NCBI GenBank assembly: GCA_947846985.1
Contig: CANTUZ010000004.1
Coordinates: forward strand, 52,615,672 to 52,679,671
DNA length: 64,000 nucleotides
DNA from: Fratercula arctica
Taxonomy: Eukaryota; Chordata; Aves; Charadriiformes; Alcidae
Direction: 5' to 3'
Under the pieces are notes generated by a model. The model ran no database searches, was not told the origin of the DNA, and was given only the letters and a program-made list of their open reading frames with translations. Below are positions 54,289 through 64,000 of this stretch, piece after piece (positions within the stretch are counted from its first letter, which is position 1; every line of letters starts with the position of its first letter). The translations under genes and the position numbers were made by a program.

Positions 54289-57200
54289 CTAAGATTTAAA
54301 AACAAACAAAAATGCAGCTGTTAATAGACAGCCATGGGAATTGTACTGGAAAAGATGCATACTGACATTCTGTGAATAAAATATATATTCTACAAATGGA
54401 TCACTCAGGCAGAACCAAATGTGCCATTTGTACAGAAATAGAAAGAAGTGCACAACAAACCGAGATAATATAGACACGGTCTAAAGAATTGATTCATCTC
54501 CCTGTGAGATGTTTTACTGTGATGCTGAATAGTTTGAGGCACCTTTGTATCATCTTTGTAAAGGTTTGTTCGTTTGTTTCAAATATAGCAGTTTGGATCA
54601 TTTAGACTAAAATCCTGTGAATTTAGATTGCAAGTCCTGACAAAGAAGTTTCAACTGCAAGAATTGTAATCCTTCCCATGTTCTAAACTTTATTACTCCA
54701 CATTTAAGATGTGATTACCAGCAAAAATCTAGTAAAATTCTCCTACTACTATTACTACACATAAATGCTCTGGCAAAATGGTTCACTGACCCAAAAATGC
54801 ACTGCACCAAAGAGAGGACAAGTCTAATCCTTCATACAAATCAACAGTGAACTATAATTGGTTAACAAAGATTAGGCTTTTTCTTTTAAATTCATTTGCT
54901 GTATTAGTAGCATAAACTGCACACACACATTTATGAACCTCTGTCAACTCCTTAAATGTGTAAACAGAATAAAAGGAAGTTAGTAAGAGAGAAAGAAAAA
55001 ACATAGATGAAAAACAATGGTGTAAATGAGGAGAGAAGAATCTGCCACTTATAAGTTGCCATGCTCTGTTTTCATATTCTGCTTCAATCATACATTCTGT
55101 ATCACACACTTGTAGCTTGGAATAGTTAACTGATCCCTTTCTACATTCTGATAATTGCTATTCAAAAGGTAACGAGTCCAGTTACCTTTCACACATTCAA
55201 GCCTGGATGAATTCATGCCTCCAGGTTTCCTTGTGATACACAAATAGATCTGTATAAAGCCAATCCAGAAGTGGGTTCAGCAGAGCTTTAAAATCTCTTT
55301 CAAAAGATCAAGAAAAATGAGCAGATATAACGCTATTTATGATCAAGCATATGTGTATTTTTTTTTTCTTGGAAAATCAGCCCTGTATTGGACAAGATGC
55401 CTGATCAAAAGAAACTGACACAGACTGGTTACTCTAAGCCCCTTCTTTTGCATGCGTGTGAACGTGCATCCATCTGTTATCCATGTCTTTAGAAGAAAAA
55501 CACTTCAGTAAAGATGACAAAAGAGCTGCAGCCATGTTCTTCTCTGTCCTCTTTGGCATGAGCAATGTCCTTCTAGACCACTCACTGATAGAAGTGCCTT
55601 GTTATGGTGACATGCTACAGAAGGAAAGAATCAAATGGTCTCTACTGAAGCCCCAGGGACTTTCCATGTGATGTAAATTACTGAGAAAGATCTGGCCTTA
55701 ATCCTAGTCTTTCTTCAGAGGTAAGGTGCAGACAGCATCCATGTCAAATAAAAATCCTCATTCAGTGTAACAGGTTGTAAATCTATTCCACCTATCCCTA
55801 ATGAAAGGTAATCAAATTCAGACACATAATGAATACAGTGTGACGAACTCTTTCCAATGCATGGTAATTCAAAAAGATTTCAGTATGGCTTCACATTTTG
55901 TAATTGCCAAGTGTACGGAAATCCTTAGTGAACACTAAACTTGGCTAATTTAGCCACTGGCAACAACTGGGTTGCATATTCAGGATGATCTGCCATGGAT
56001 TAGTTGGTCAATATTCTGCAGCTGATGTAGAACTATTGTGACATACAAAGCTCACACACTGCCAAATTGACACAGCCATAAATTTTGATAAAACCTTGAA
56101 GATCTTGTATTACTGCAAAGCTAGACCTTACTTTTGCAAAACTCCACACTGCCAAAAAAAATCCCACACAAAATCAACCAAACAAAACCCACAATCACAT
56201 CATTGCAACAGGAAAAAAACACCCCAAAACAGTTATCAACAAACCCAGCCAACCACAGAAACTCGCTACTGAGCTCTTTCTGCCATGCTCCCACAGGCTA
56301 TATAAGCACAGTAACTCTCAGTTACAGTTTCTTATGGAGACTAGTTTTGTGTTGGCATTTACACTGTGGGGCTTGGCAAGGCCAGACTAAGTGTCAGTTA
56401 AATGTTTTAGTGAACTTGTTCTGCGTGTGACATCAATACTTTACAGGAAAAATAAAAATTCTCTAAGTCAAACAATAGCATTAAATTAGCCACTTTAACT
56501 AAAGGGTTGTCTTTTCAGATACAGTCGGTCTAGAACAATTCTTTGCTCATAGATGCCTTACCAACCTAATTCAAAAGAATTTTACTAACAGTATCTTGGA
56601 GCACCACGAAAGTGTAGAAAGTAGTTAAAAAAAACACCACCATAGTAATTTTTTAGTTCAGTTTAAGTGCACATAGAGGAGATAAAATAATGATTAAAGA
56701 AAATCAAAACAAAAAATCCTGAAAACCCCATCTTTACCTTCGAATACTTGATGATTGTTCTTGAGTAGTGTCTGCAGGCCTCCATATTCACTCTTCAGCC
56801 TTTTTAAAGTCTCTTTATTTAAGTGTTCTGCTACTTCTTTCAAGGAAAGGCTTTCTGCAATAAATAATGGCGTAGCTATTAAAAATGTATATATATAAAA
56901 TCCTAAGAATATCTGATAATTTTATATATATTATATGTAATTATATGCGGAATCTGTGACTTATCTACCAGTACTGGACCAACTGTTTACTCCCAATAAC
57001 ATGCATGATATGTATTTTATATGTATATTTTCTGTAAAATAGCAGCTTTCATGCTACAGGACTCAAGTCAGAATCTCCACAGCAAGACACATTTTTTTAT
57101 TTTCTTTGCTTTCTTTACAGTAGCATATAACCCTCATTGCAATAAGCACTGTTTACATGCTTGTAGGTAGAGAGAAGAGAGAATGACTCAAAGTATCTCC

Positions 57201-60200
57201 TGTAACAGTAACATATGACAAACTACAGTGAGTAAATAATAAAAATGGATGGAGGAAAATGAAAAGATGGCAGTAGTGAGAACTAAGTGAATGCTTGTAA
57301 AATTAACAGCAACTTCCATTCTTCTTCTTCCTAAGACTAAACTAAAAATTCCTAATCATGTCATAACCAAATGGCACTTCGAGGCACTTCTTACAGAATT
57401 ATAGCTAATTATTATGTGACTATCCAAAAAGACACTTAGTATTCTCACCAAACAGATGTAGAGTCTCCTGTTTTGGTAAATGGGGAGAAGTTCTGGGTTT
57501 GTTTTGTTTTGTTTTGTTTTTTTAAAACAAAAATTGATTGATTCTGTCCTAGTAGTTAAGTGTAGAGGGAAAAAAACCCACACCAATTTCAAAATATTCT
57601 TATACACCTTATTGGCATCCCAGAGTGCAATAAAACATAGCAGAAAAAAAAAAAGCCTTTGATTGCCACTCTACTGTTCTTGGTATTTCCTAAAGTCTAC
57701 TTCACTCACTAAATGTACAAACACGTAAATTCATTGGAAAAGATATCGTCTACCAGCAAAAGATAATGTAAAGGAAAGACAATCTCACCTCCTTGATTCC
57801 AGGTATTCGTATTTCCACCATGCATATTAGAACATGAGCTTTGGGGGGCTGCATTTAACAGCAAGTTTGCCACACTGAGAACCACATCATCTACAAAATC
57901 CCGAGGGAGTGAAGCACAATTCCTGATTTGTTCTGCTTTTTCTCTGGGTTGAAATCCAGGCATCCAAATTGTACCAGCAGTCTCAGTCTCATTTTCAGGA
58001 AGTTCCAAGCCTGCTTCTTTGAATACGTCAGAGTGATCCTTATGATTAAATCCAACTCTTCTGTCATGTGTGACCACAGGACAGATCTGACGATTATTAA
58101 TATACTGTGTTATCTGCTTGTCAATCAGAGCACATTCTGTAGGTGGACAGGTCCTATTTTTTCCAATAAGGCAAACCTGTTTTAGTAGAAACAGGTAAAT
58201 CACTATTTTTTATCGAGTCCCATACTAACACACAGCCCCCGAACCTGCACGTGTCTCATGTGCAGGCTTCTAAATCTACCTACAGGAGATATCCATTCAA
58301 ACTCAACGCTCATCAACATCTGTTTTTTTTTTTTAATTTTAGTTTTCAAATATTGGTCCCACAGAAGAAATCCAGCATCGAACTATGATCCATCATGCCA
58401 TACAAGCACAGAACAGAAAGATTGTTCCTGATACTCAGATTATTTACACAATTAAAGCTGGACGCCTCCTCCTACTCTAAGAACATTTCACTTTTGAATT
58501 TCATGGGACATGAAAAACAGCAAAATTAAGTAAAAATAAGCAAAATAAGCAGATGGAAAAATTCAGGCAAAAAATGGGTTTTATAAGTTTTCCATCCTAT
58601 AGGGCAACACAAGAAATAACCATAAAACCTTCCATTCTTTCTTGTCTTTAGGATTGTACCTACGACGTTAAGAGCAGGTTACTCAAGAAAACAATGAGTA
58701 CTTTTAGTCTCTCTTCAGAGCATATTGTCTCAAGTATTGCAACTGAGTATAGTCTGATCTTACAACAATAATAACGAACAAACATCCATATGCTTCAGAC
58801 AGCTAGCAGCTTAAAAAAGAAAAAAAAAGACAAAACCCCTACACAGTCCAAAATTACCCTTTTTGTTGATGGAATTCTAAGGCAATCTTCTTCCACACGA
58901 AAGCCACATACCAATCCCACTTGGGCAACAAAATCGAGATATTCTCTGTACTGAGTTTTCTTGCTTTGTCTTCGGCTGTATTTTCCATGGAAATCAAAGA
59001 AGCAACATGGCAGCACAAAGTAGCAACATGAATAGGAAGACCTACAAGAAGGATAACAAACTGCTGAATGGAAAGTCATTTCAGAAAACACAAAAATTTA
59101 ACAAATAACCCATCAGATACAAGCAATAATGGAAATTTTTATTAAGTGATGGAGCTTCACAAAATAATATTTATATGTTCCTCTTTCAGTAGATCTAGTA
59201 GCATAAGCAAAAATACTGTTTCACAAAGTATTTGCTGTAGCAAATTACTGTGCCAACTTGGTTTGCAGGACTAAATCTCTAGATATTAAACTATTACAGC
59301 TGGTTCTGAAGAGTACAACAGTTCAAGGAAAGGCAGAACCAACAGCAATTTTATTTCAAAAAAACCCAAACAAACAAAAAAAAACCCCAACCCTCAAACA
59401 ACAGATTCACACCTGAAGGATAAAAATCAATTGTTTTCTGAACTTCAAAAGCAAAATGCTGTCCTGAATTTTATGAGAAAGTAAACACTACATCTGTGCT
59501 TCTCCAAAGGAAGAGAAATATTTTGTAAAAATAATCAATTGGCATCAAAAGCAGCAAGACCTGAAAGGAGAGCAGGTGTGGCTGCAAAAATGACAGTTCT
59601 CACCAAGCACACATAGGTAATTACGTTTTGTTTTTTAACTCCTTCCCTCCCACTCCCCTCCCTCCACAAATACCTAGCTGCAATTACAGGTATCCATGGT
59701 GTTAATTCATCTGAATGGTTTCCTATGAGCCAGTCAGTGTCTGGAAAGAGATGACTGTCACCTGGCATGATTGTAGATTCCTAAAAAAACAAACAATACA
59801 TTAAGTGAATTTTATGGTTTCTTTAAATGCATTTTATTTATTAATAAAGCACTAAGCAACGATATAAAATCATACAAGCTGACAAATACAAGGTGAACAA
59901 GAACCACAGGAACCAACAGTACTTTCCTCAATCTGCGCTTTTGCCAGGCAGTAAGTTTTTATAGCTACAAAGAAGTAATTTAGCAATAGCTACCCACAAA
60001 GTACTGGTCAGACAAAGAGTGGAATAACAATTATGATTAAGATATCTGGCACCCTAAATATTTGTAAACAAATATACATTGGATTATGATTCCTTGCCAT
60101 TCTCCTGTCACGTGCATGTTTGGACTCAAGTTTTTCAGAAGGCCACTTAATTTGCTATGTCTTACAGTCCTAGGACTCACATAGCAATTAATCAGAACAG

Positions 60201-63002
60201 AGCTTCACTACTATCTTCTCCTCTTTCACAGACTCTTCCCAAATCAAATTCTTACAGAACACCACCCTTCACACCCTATCATTCACGTATAAAAAAACCT
60301 TATCCACCCTAACACTCTCCCTCTTGTCTATGTTGCCATTCCATCCCTTTCCAAGTTGTGTCAAGACTACTTTATGACACACACAACAATAAGAAAAAAA
60401 TCAGACAGAGAAAGAAGATTTCTTTGGTGGCCTTTAGAATAGCATTTTGCCTCGTGGAAATTCAAGATATATGGATTGAGGAGACATCAGCACAGAGGTC
60501 TCCCCAACACAATACTGACTCACAGAACAGTGACTAGTCTCAAGAATACCCTATCCTGATATTCTTAAAAAAAAAACAAAAGAAAACAAACAAAAAACTA
60601 AAACCAATTACCAAACAGGATGAATTTTTCATACAGGTTATATTTTAAAAGTTCTAGAGTGCCTCTAATGTTTCTTTCTCAGACACACATTTTCTTACCT
60701 TGAACTAAATTCAGCAAAGAAAGTACTTGAAGATGTTGATACTATGAAAGTACATATTCTTCTCTAAAAACATGTATGAATCTCAAAATAATTATTGGGC
60801 ATATTTGAAAAAAGCTTTAAATTTGAATCTGCACAGAATTTTAGGAAAAGCCCTGAAAATGATGCCCATACTCTCATTTTATATAAAACATGCATGCTTT
60901 ATGAGGTCAAAAGTCACATGTATATGTAAAATAGTATCTGTGTAGGAATTAAAAAACACAAACAATGCTTACTAGGGAATTTCTGAAATCTCAGACCACC
61001 CCTGTCAATTCCCCTCATCAGAAAGCACTGCTAGGTGTTTTACGTATCAGTATGGTATATCATTGTTCACTTTAAATATATATCTCTGACCATTTTTAGT
61101 TATATTATCTAGAAATCTATATGCATATGTAACAAATTTCTTTTTGGCAGGTTAGTAGATGTTAAACGAAGTGTTTGATAAGTGTCTTCTTACAGTTGAT
61201 TAAACAAGTTACTCCTACATTACATTTCAGTTTTGATCATTTAATTTAGGTATAGCATGAATTATCAGTGCCATACTCCACATTTTGACAGTCACCCATA
61301 ATCAAATTTGTATTCACCATGTCTGACAACAGTTTGGCTATGCACAGTGCCACCTGTTACATTCATTTATATTGTTAGTATTGGTACTGAATGTCACAGA
61401 TGGCAATATTCATCCTACAACTCATGCTTTAAGTAAAGATCAAAACAAAATTAGCTTTGAGGGTAACAAAAGGCTGTGAGCAGGTGACTTCCCCCATAGC
61501 CACTGGAGCCTTGCAAAATCATTTCACCCTTCCTGTTCATTATATAAATCCTTGACACATAAATTTGTCCTTTCCTTATATGCATATTTTGGATATTTTT
61601 ATTGTTTCTGTCTGCCTTTTTCAAGTGTTTTCTGTGATTTTTTTTTCTTTTAAAAAAGATGAATAAACCCCATCCTTTTCTATTTTGTTCCCTCATGCTG
61701 CAGAGAGGGACAGCTCATGCTCAAAAGTTTCCATATGAGTCAAGAAATCTAAGAAACTGTAAACAGTCAGAGCTCAATATGAAATGAATGTACAAAATTG
61801 AAAGCTTTCCATAATACAGAAAGAGTCAGAAAAAAAATATATAACATGAAGGACAAGAGAAGATGCTGTTTGGTACGATCCAGGAACGAAGGAGCACCAC
61901 AGCTTGATGTTTTGGATTGTTTCTTGAAGCTTTTCATCTGGTTATAGACTGCAGCAAAGGAATCTGGCAGTTTTGGCAATCTGTACCCAAAATGGCAGGG
62001 TGGCAAAAAGAAACATGCACAAGACTGTGAAAGCTCCACCTCCCATCTGTGAAAATGGCTGCTCTTTTGTCGATTTAATGTAAGTTGTCAGCATTCAAAG
62101 ATATGTTGAATTAACTTTCAGACAAAAATACCGGAGAGTAACTACAGGCAGAAAATTCTTTTAATACATTGGAAGCTGGTAAGTTTTGAGATAACAGAGT
62201 GAGAAATTTTAGGAGCCTACAGCACAAGAAATGAGGAACACCTCACCTCCAAAGGGCAACTGTTGACCAGTAACACACTTTTACAAATATCAGATCAAGA
62301 ACAGCTGGAGTTAAAGTGAATGTTCCTGTGCTCAAAATCTTCCTGTTCTCGTAAAAATGCTAATGTGGAACTTGAAATATAATCCCTCTTTCAGACTCAT
62401 TTTCCTGTTCGTTTTTTTGAAGGCTATTACTGCAATTACTTACCACAAGGTCAGTGCACCAGAGGACTGGCTCCTTTGAGGTTCAACAACAATTTTGTCC
62501 CCAAAACAGCACATAGCACTAGAAAGTCAGAATCACTTTCAAGAATAAACTACTCATAACTTTGGATACTAATATCTTTTATGATGTACAGTGGTGCAAA
62601 CAAAGCTGCTTGATGTTGATCTTCCTGTAAAATCAAAGATTGTTTTATACTGTGCTTGTCTGTACGTGAAGTAGGAAATCATGCTAGTCTTCTCAGCTGA
62701 AAAATTAGTAAGTTGCAAATATGCAAGGGTATGATACAGCATTGCTCTAATAATCCCCTTTACAACTTACTTTATAGTCCCACAGGACATATGGGTGGCA
62801 TCATACCAAACCCACAGATCACTTCAGGAAGTCCACGCACCAGTATGTTTGATTACATTTGCATCAACACAACCAGAAGCAATGAACAAATGCATAAAAT
62901 TACATATCAATAAGATTGACATACATTTGCGTAATACCTCTAAATGAGTTTCTGGTCCATACATGTCCCATATTTTTCTTCTCCTCACATCGATTCCTCT
63001 AC
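54053..63002 (-). CDS. TRMT44: TRMT44 (METTL19), tRNA-Ser Um44 2'-O-methyltransferase, 3' half of gene (six exons, 5' end outside window)
   Basis: Family knowledge: TRMT44/Trm44 is an AdoMet-dependent methyltransferase that makes 2'-O-methyluridine at position 44 of tRNA-Ser, acting in the cytoplasm. Seen in the sequence: six minus-strand exons (62938-63002, 59674-59780, 58858-59041, 57789-58176, 56738-56854, 54053-54288) with GT-AG junctions and matching phases. They give 1097 coding bases, about 365 residues, against 757 in the human protein. They match human TRMT44 in order: RGIDVRRRKIWDMYG, LIGNHSDELTPWIPVIAAR, LPCCFFDF, YSRRQSKKTQYREYLDF, a poorly conserved linker, PGFQPREKAEQIRNC, LPRDFVDDVV, the GGLQTLL helix region, GRVHIRDWR, and a C-terminal CCCH zinc finger. 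There is no in-frame stop or frameshift. The AdoMet glycine loop and the start codon are expected upstream, beyond 64000. The human neighbour on that side is ACOX3. The assignment is secure; the joined model needs RNA support. Confidence 0.95.
54289..56737 (-). other. TRMT44 last intron
   Basis: Intron of 2449 bases with GTAAAG at the 5' end and a T-rich acceptor. I see no exon, gene or recognisable repeat inside; small A-rich runs only. Confidence 0.85.
56738..56854 (-). CDS. TRMT44: TRMT44 coding exon e, helical region before the zinc finger
   Basis: 117 bases, too short and too ATG-poor to stand out as an open frame; found by looking for the human segment ESLSLAEVANELDTETLRRL. AA at the start completes a Glu codon with the G of exon d. 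It encodes SLSLKEVAEHLNKETLKRLK, then SEYGGLQTLLKNNHQVFE. The acceptor is TTATTGCAG and the donor is GAAG|GTAAAG. The final G joins TT of the last exon to give Val. Confidence 0.95.
56855..57788 (-). other. TRMT44 intron between exons d and e, with pentanucleotide repeat
   Basis: Intron of 934 bases. It holds a short (GTTTT)n run at 57501-57520 on the plus strand and an AT-rich stretch near 56885-56945. No coding signal. Confidence 0.85.
57501..57520. repeat. (GTTTT)4 microsatellite
   Basis: Four perfect copies of GTTTT, followed by an extra T run to 57523 and then an A-rich run. Lies in a TRMT44 intron. Confidence 0.9.
57789..58176 (-). CDS. TRMT44: TRMT44 coding exon d, linker plus PREKAEQIRNC block
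   Basis: 388 bases, 129 codons plus a G of a split codon. The acceptor is ACTAAAACAG just above 58176. The donor is GGAG|GTGAGA, a very strong 5' splice site. It opens with VCLIGKNRTCPP (human VCLVGKSRTYPS). A fast-evolving acidic linker of about 60 residues follows; there human TRMT44 has a different, longer, Gly/Ala-rich sequence. It then returns to high identity in MPGFQPREKAEQIRNCASLP, RDFVDDVVLSVANLLL and WNQG. The linker is likely disordered (inference). Confidence 0.95.
58177..58857. other. TRMT44 intron between exons c and d
   Basis: 681 bases with minus-strand splice sites GTAATT and ACTAAAACAG. A T12-type run occurs near 58323-58334. No other feature seen. Confidence 0.85.
58858..59041 (-). 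CDS. TRMT44: TRMT44 coding exon c, LPCCFFDF catalytic-region motif
   Basis: 184 bases. The first G completes the Arg codon split from exon b; 61 whole codons follow. The acceptor is CTTGTAG just above 59041 and the donor is AAAAGG|GTAATT, phase 0. It encodes FVLPCCFFDF, corresponding to motif IV of Rossmann-fold methyltransferases. Then come the basic YSRRQSKKTQYREYLDF, a likely RNA-contacting segment (inference), and EDCLRIPSTKR. It is nearly identical to the human exon. Confidence 0.96.
59042..59673. other. TRMT44 intron between exons b and c
   Basis: 632 bases. Contains an A-rich, C-interrupted low-complexity stretch near 59358-59392. No exon or known repeat recognised. Confidence 0.85.
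59674..59780 (-). CDS. TRMT44: TRMT44 coding exon b, core LIGNHSDELTPW block
   Basis: 107 bases, phase 0 start after a T-rich tract ending in TTTTTTTAG, then 35 codons plus AG of a split Arg codon (AG|G). The donor reads GCTAG|GTATTT. Encoded motifs are DTDWLIGNHSDELTPW and IPVIAA, almost identical to human TRMT44. The first dozen residues (ESTIMPGDSHLF) diverge from the human EEDAITPNDKTLF. Reading on past the donor gives an apparently longer open frame, but the extension has no homology and is intron. Confidence 0.95.
59781..62937. other. TRMT44 intron between exons a and b (3.2 kb)
   Basis: The two flanking exons join in phase 0 and are adjacent in the human protein, so nothing coding is missing. 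Contains an A-rich low-complexity patch at 60568-60605 and an open frame on the minus strand at 61767-62039 that I do not recognise and do not count as an exon. Confidence 0.8.
62938..63002 (-). CDS. TRMT44: TRMT44 coding exon a (first exon within window)
   Basis: 65 bases starting in phase: the first two bases (GT) complete a Gly codon whose first G lies in an upstream exon outside the window. They are followed by 21 codons, RGIDVRRRKIWDMYGPETHL and a final E. The acceptor is a CAG just above 63002, with a second AG seven bases further upstream. The donor is GAG|GTATTA, phase 0. The GRGIDVRRRKIWDMYG block is the conserved stretch just after the AdoMet-binding loop in the family; the Asp of GID is in the position where such enzymes often contact the cofactor ribose (inference). 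Confidence 0.93.
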
Positions 63003-64000
63003 CTGAATGCTGAAATATTTGAACAACAAAAAAGTATTGTTTTTAAGTACTGCTTCTAGCAGAAGTTGTCAAACAGGCTCACTAAGTGTACATATTGACA
63101 CTGATTATATCACTCATACTAAAATTTAGGCACATAATGAAACACAGTTTTACCATTTCAGGCAGAATCTGAATACTTTTAATCCCTTCTTTCCCTTCTA
63201 AATATGAAGGGAAAGACTAGGAAACATTAAGAATGTATCTGGTTTGAAATTTTACCCAGGAACACCTATTAAGACTACTCTTGGAAGTCTGAATCTCTAC
63301 AAAAGCAAAAGCATAGTATTATTTTTTGTTTGTTTTTAAAGTATCTTTCATAAGATGAGTATTACTGTAGCACAGAGAAGAGTGCTATTCTAAGCAGTGC
63401 TTGCTGGCAGAACCTCCTTTTAACTACTGAAGTCAATTAGGCTGTTGGAGTCCAAACACATTTTTCCCTGTGTGAACTGATGGGAAGAGGAAATAGGATT
63501 GAAAACTAAAGCAAGAAATGAAGAATGCATAAGTAATAGTATATGAACTTCAAGAACCCTGTGCAGAACTAACGAAAATCAATCACTAAAAATGTCTCAT
63601 AAAACTCTCACACATGATTTTTTTGAGAGTCAATGACGTTTGTCAGTGCTACAGCAGCAATGAGCTAATGATGTATGAAAAGAAATGTCTACAGGGAAAA
63701 TAGTATCTTGTAGTAGATCAATTTTTTCTGGCCACACAAGGAAAGAGAGCTTGTGTTAGGAGAACTTGTACTTTTTTACCACGCCCAATGACATCCATTG
63801 ATCTAATAGAAGGTGTTAATTTCCCCTACAAATTTTACCATGTTCTCCTAAAAGCTGAAAATACAATTTTCTAAGACAGACGGACCCAACTTCCCTGGGT
63901 TTTGTTCAGTCTCACTGAACGTTTTTGTTGTTTCAGAAACTGTGCCTCAAGAAAACGAATTTTGCTGTTGCCACGTTTTCACTCTCAAAAGCACAGCATG
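63003..64000. other. Part of the next TRMT44 intron, running off the window
   Basis: I looked on the minus strand for the expected preceding exon (the glycine-loop block, human VDLGCGNGLLVHIL followed by GHPG) and did not find it here, so this appears to be intron. No repeat recognised. Confidence 0.7.

Noticed and set aside
59535..59673. Continuation of the open frame beyond exon b (YLWREGSGREG...).
   Set aside because: Lies past a good GT donor and has no homology; the in-frame join to exon c explains the protein.
61767..62039. 90-codon minus-strand frame (FFLPPCHFGYRLPKLPDSF) inside the large TRMT44 intron, preceded by an acceptor-like TTTTCACAG.
   Set aside because: The flanking exons join in phase and are contiguous in human TRMT44, and the sequence matches no part of that protein.
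63841..63856. Minus-strand LLGEHG followed by GTAAAA, which would join in frame to GRGID of exon a.
   Set aside because: It would require a 16-base exon and lacks the conserved glycine-loop block that must precede GRGID; probably coincidence.

Overview
The window reads as nuclear DNA of a bird. It is AT-rich with short splice-disrupted open frames. It carries CR1 LINE copies ending in the avian CR1 tail (ATTCTATGATTCT on one strand, AGAATCATAGAATCAT-type on the other), and it contains one clearly recognisable vertebrate gene with canonical GT-AG introns. Nothing is bacterial: there are no operons, ribosome binding sites, CRISPR arrays or insertion sequences. The species cannot be fixed from the sequence alone.

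Right part (about 54.0-64.0 kb): the 3' half of TRMT44 (METTL19), the tRNA-Ser Um44 2'-O-methyltransferase, on the minus strand. Six consecutive coding exons were joined by matching splice phase and homology to the human protein. They run from 63002 down to a TAA at 54053 and encode roughly the last 365 residues, including the core motif around the LIGNHSDELTPW and LPCCFFDF blocks and the C-terminal CCCH zinc finger. All six are open with no frameshift. The upstream exons, including the AdoMet glycine loop, must lie beyond base 64000.

Left part (1-54.0 kb): an intergenic stretch downstream of TRMT44 in which I find no convincing coding exon. It holds three recognisable CR1 fragments of ordinary avian type (5530-5836 plus; 19572-19742 minus; 29738-30026 plus). 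It also has a cluster of old, eroded CR1/L3-like LINE fragments at 41.3-45.1 kb (plus, minus, minus), several small inverted repeats, homopolymer runs and microsatellites, two small CpG-dense spots, and a 78-bp direct duplication (15072-15149 and 16514-16591) of a sequence that looks like a strong 3' splice site. In mammals the genes beyond TRMT44 in this direction are GPR78, CPZ and HMX1; none of them is visible here.

No new biological system is evident. The points most worth a second look are the duplicated acceptor-like segment next to a CpG cluster with a good splice donor (a possible unannotated non-coding transcript), the TRMT44 stop codon embedded in a poly(A) signal, and the LINE cluster.
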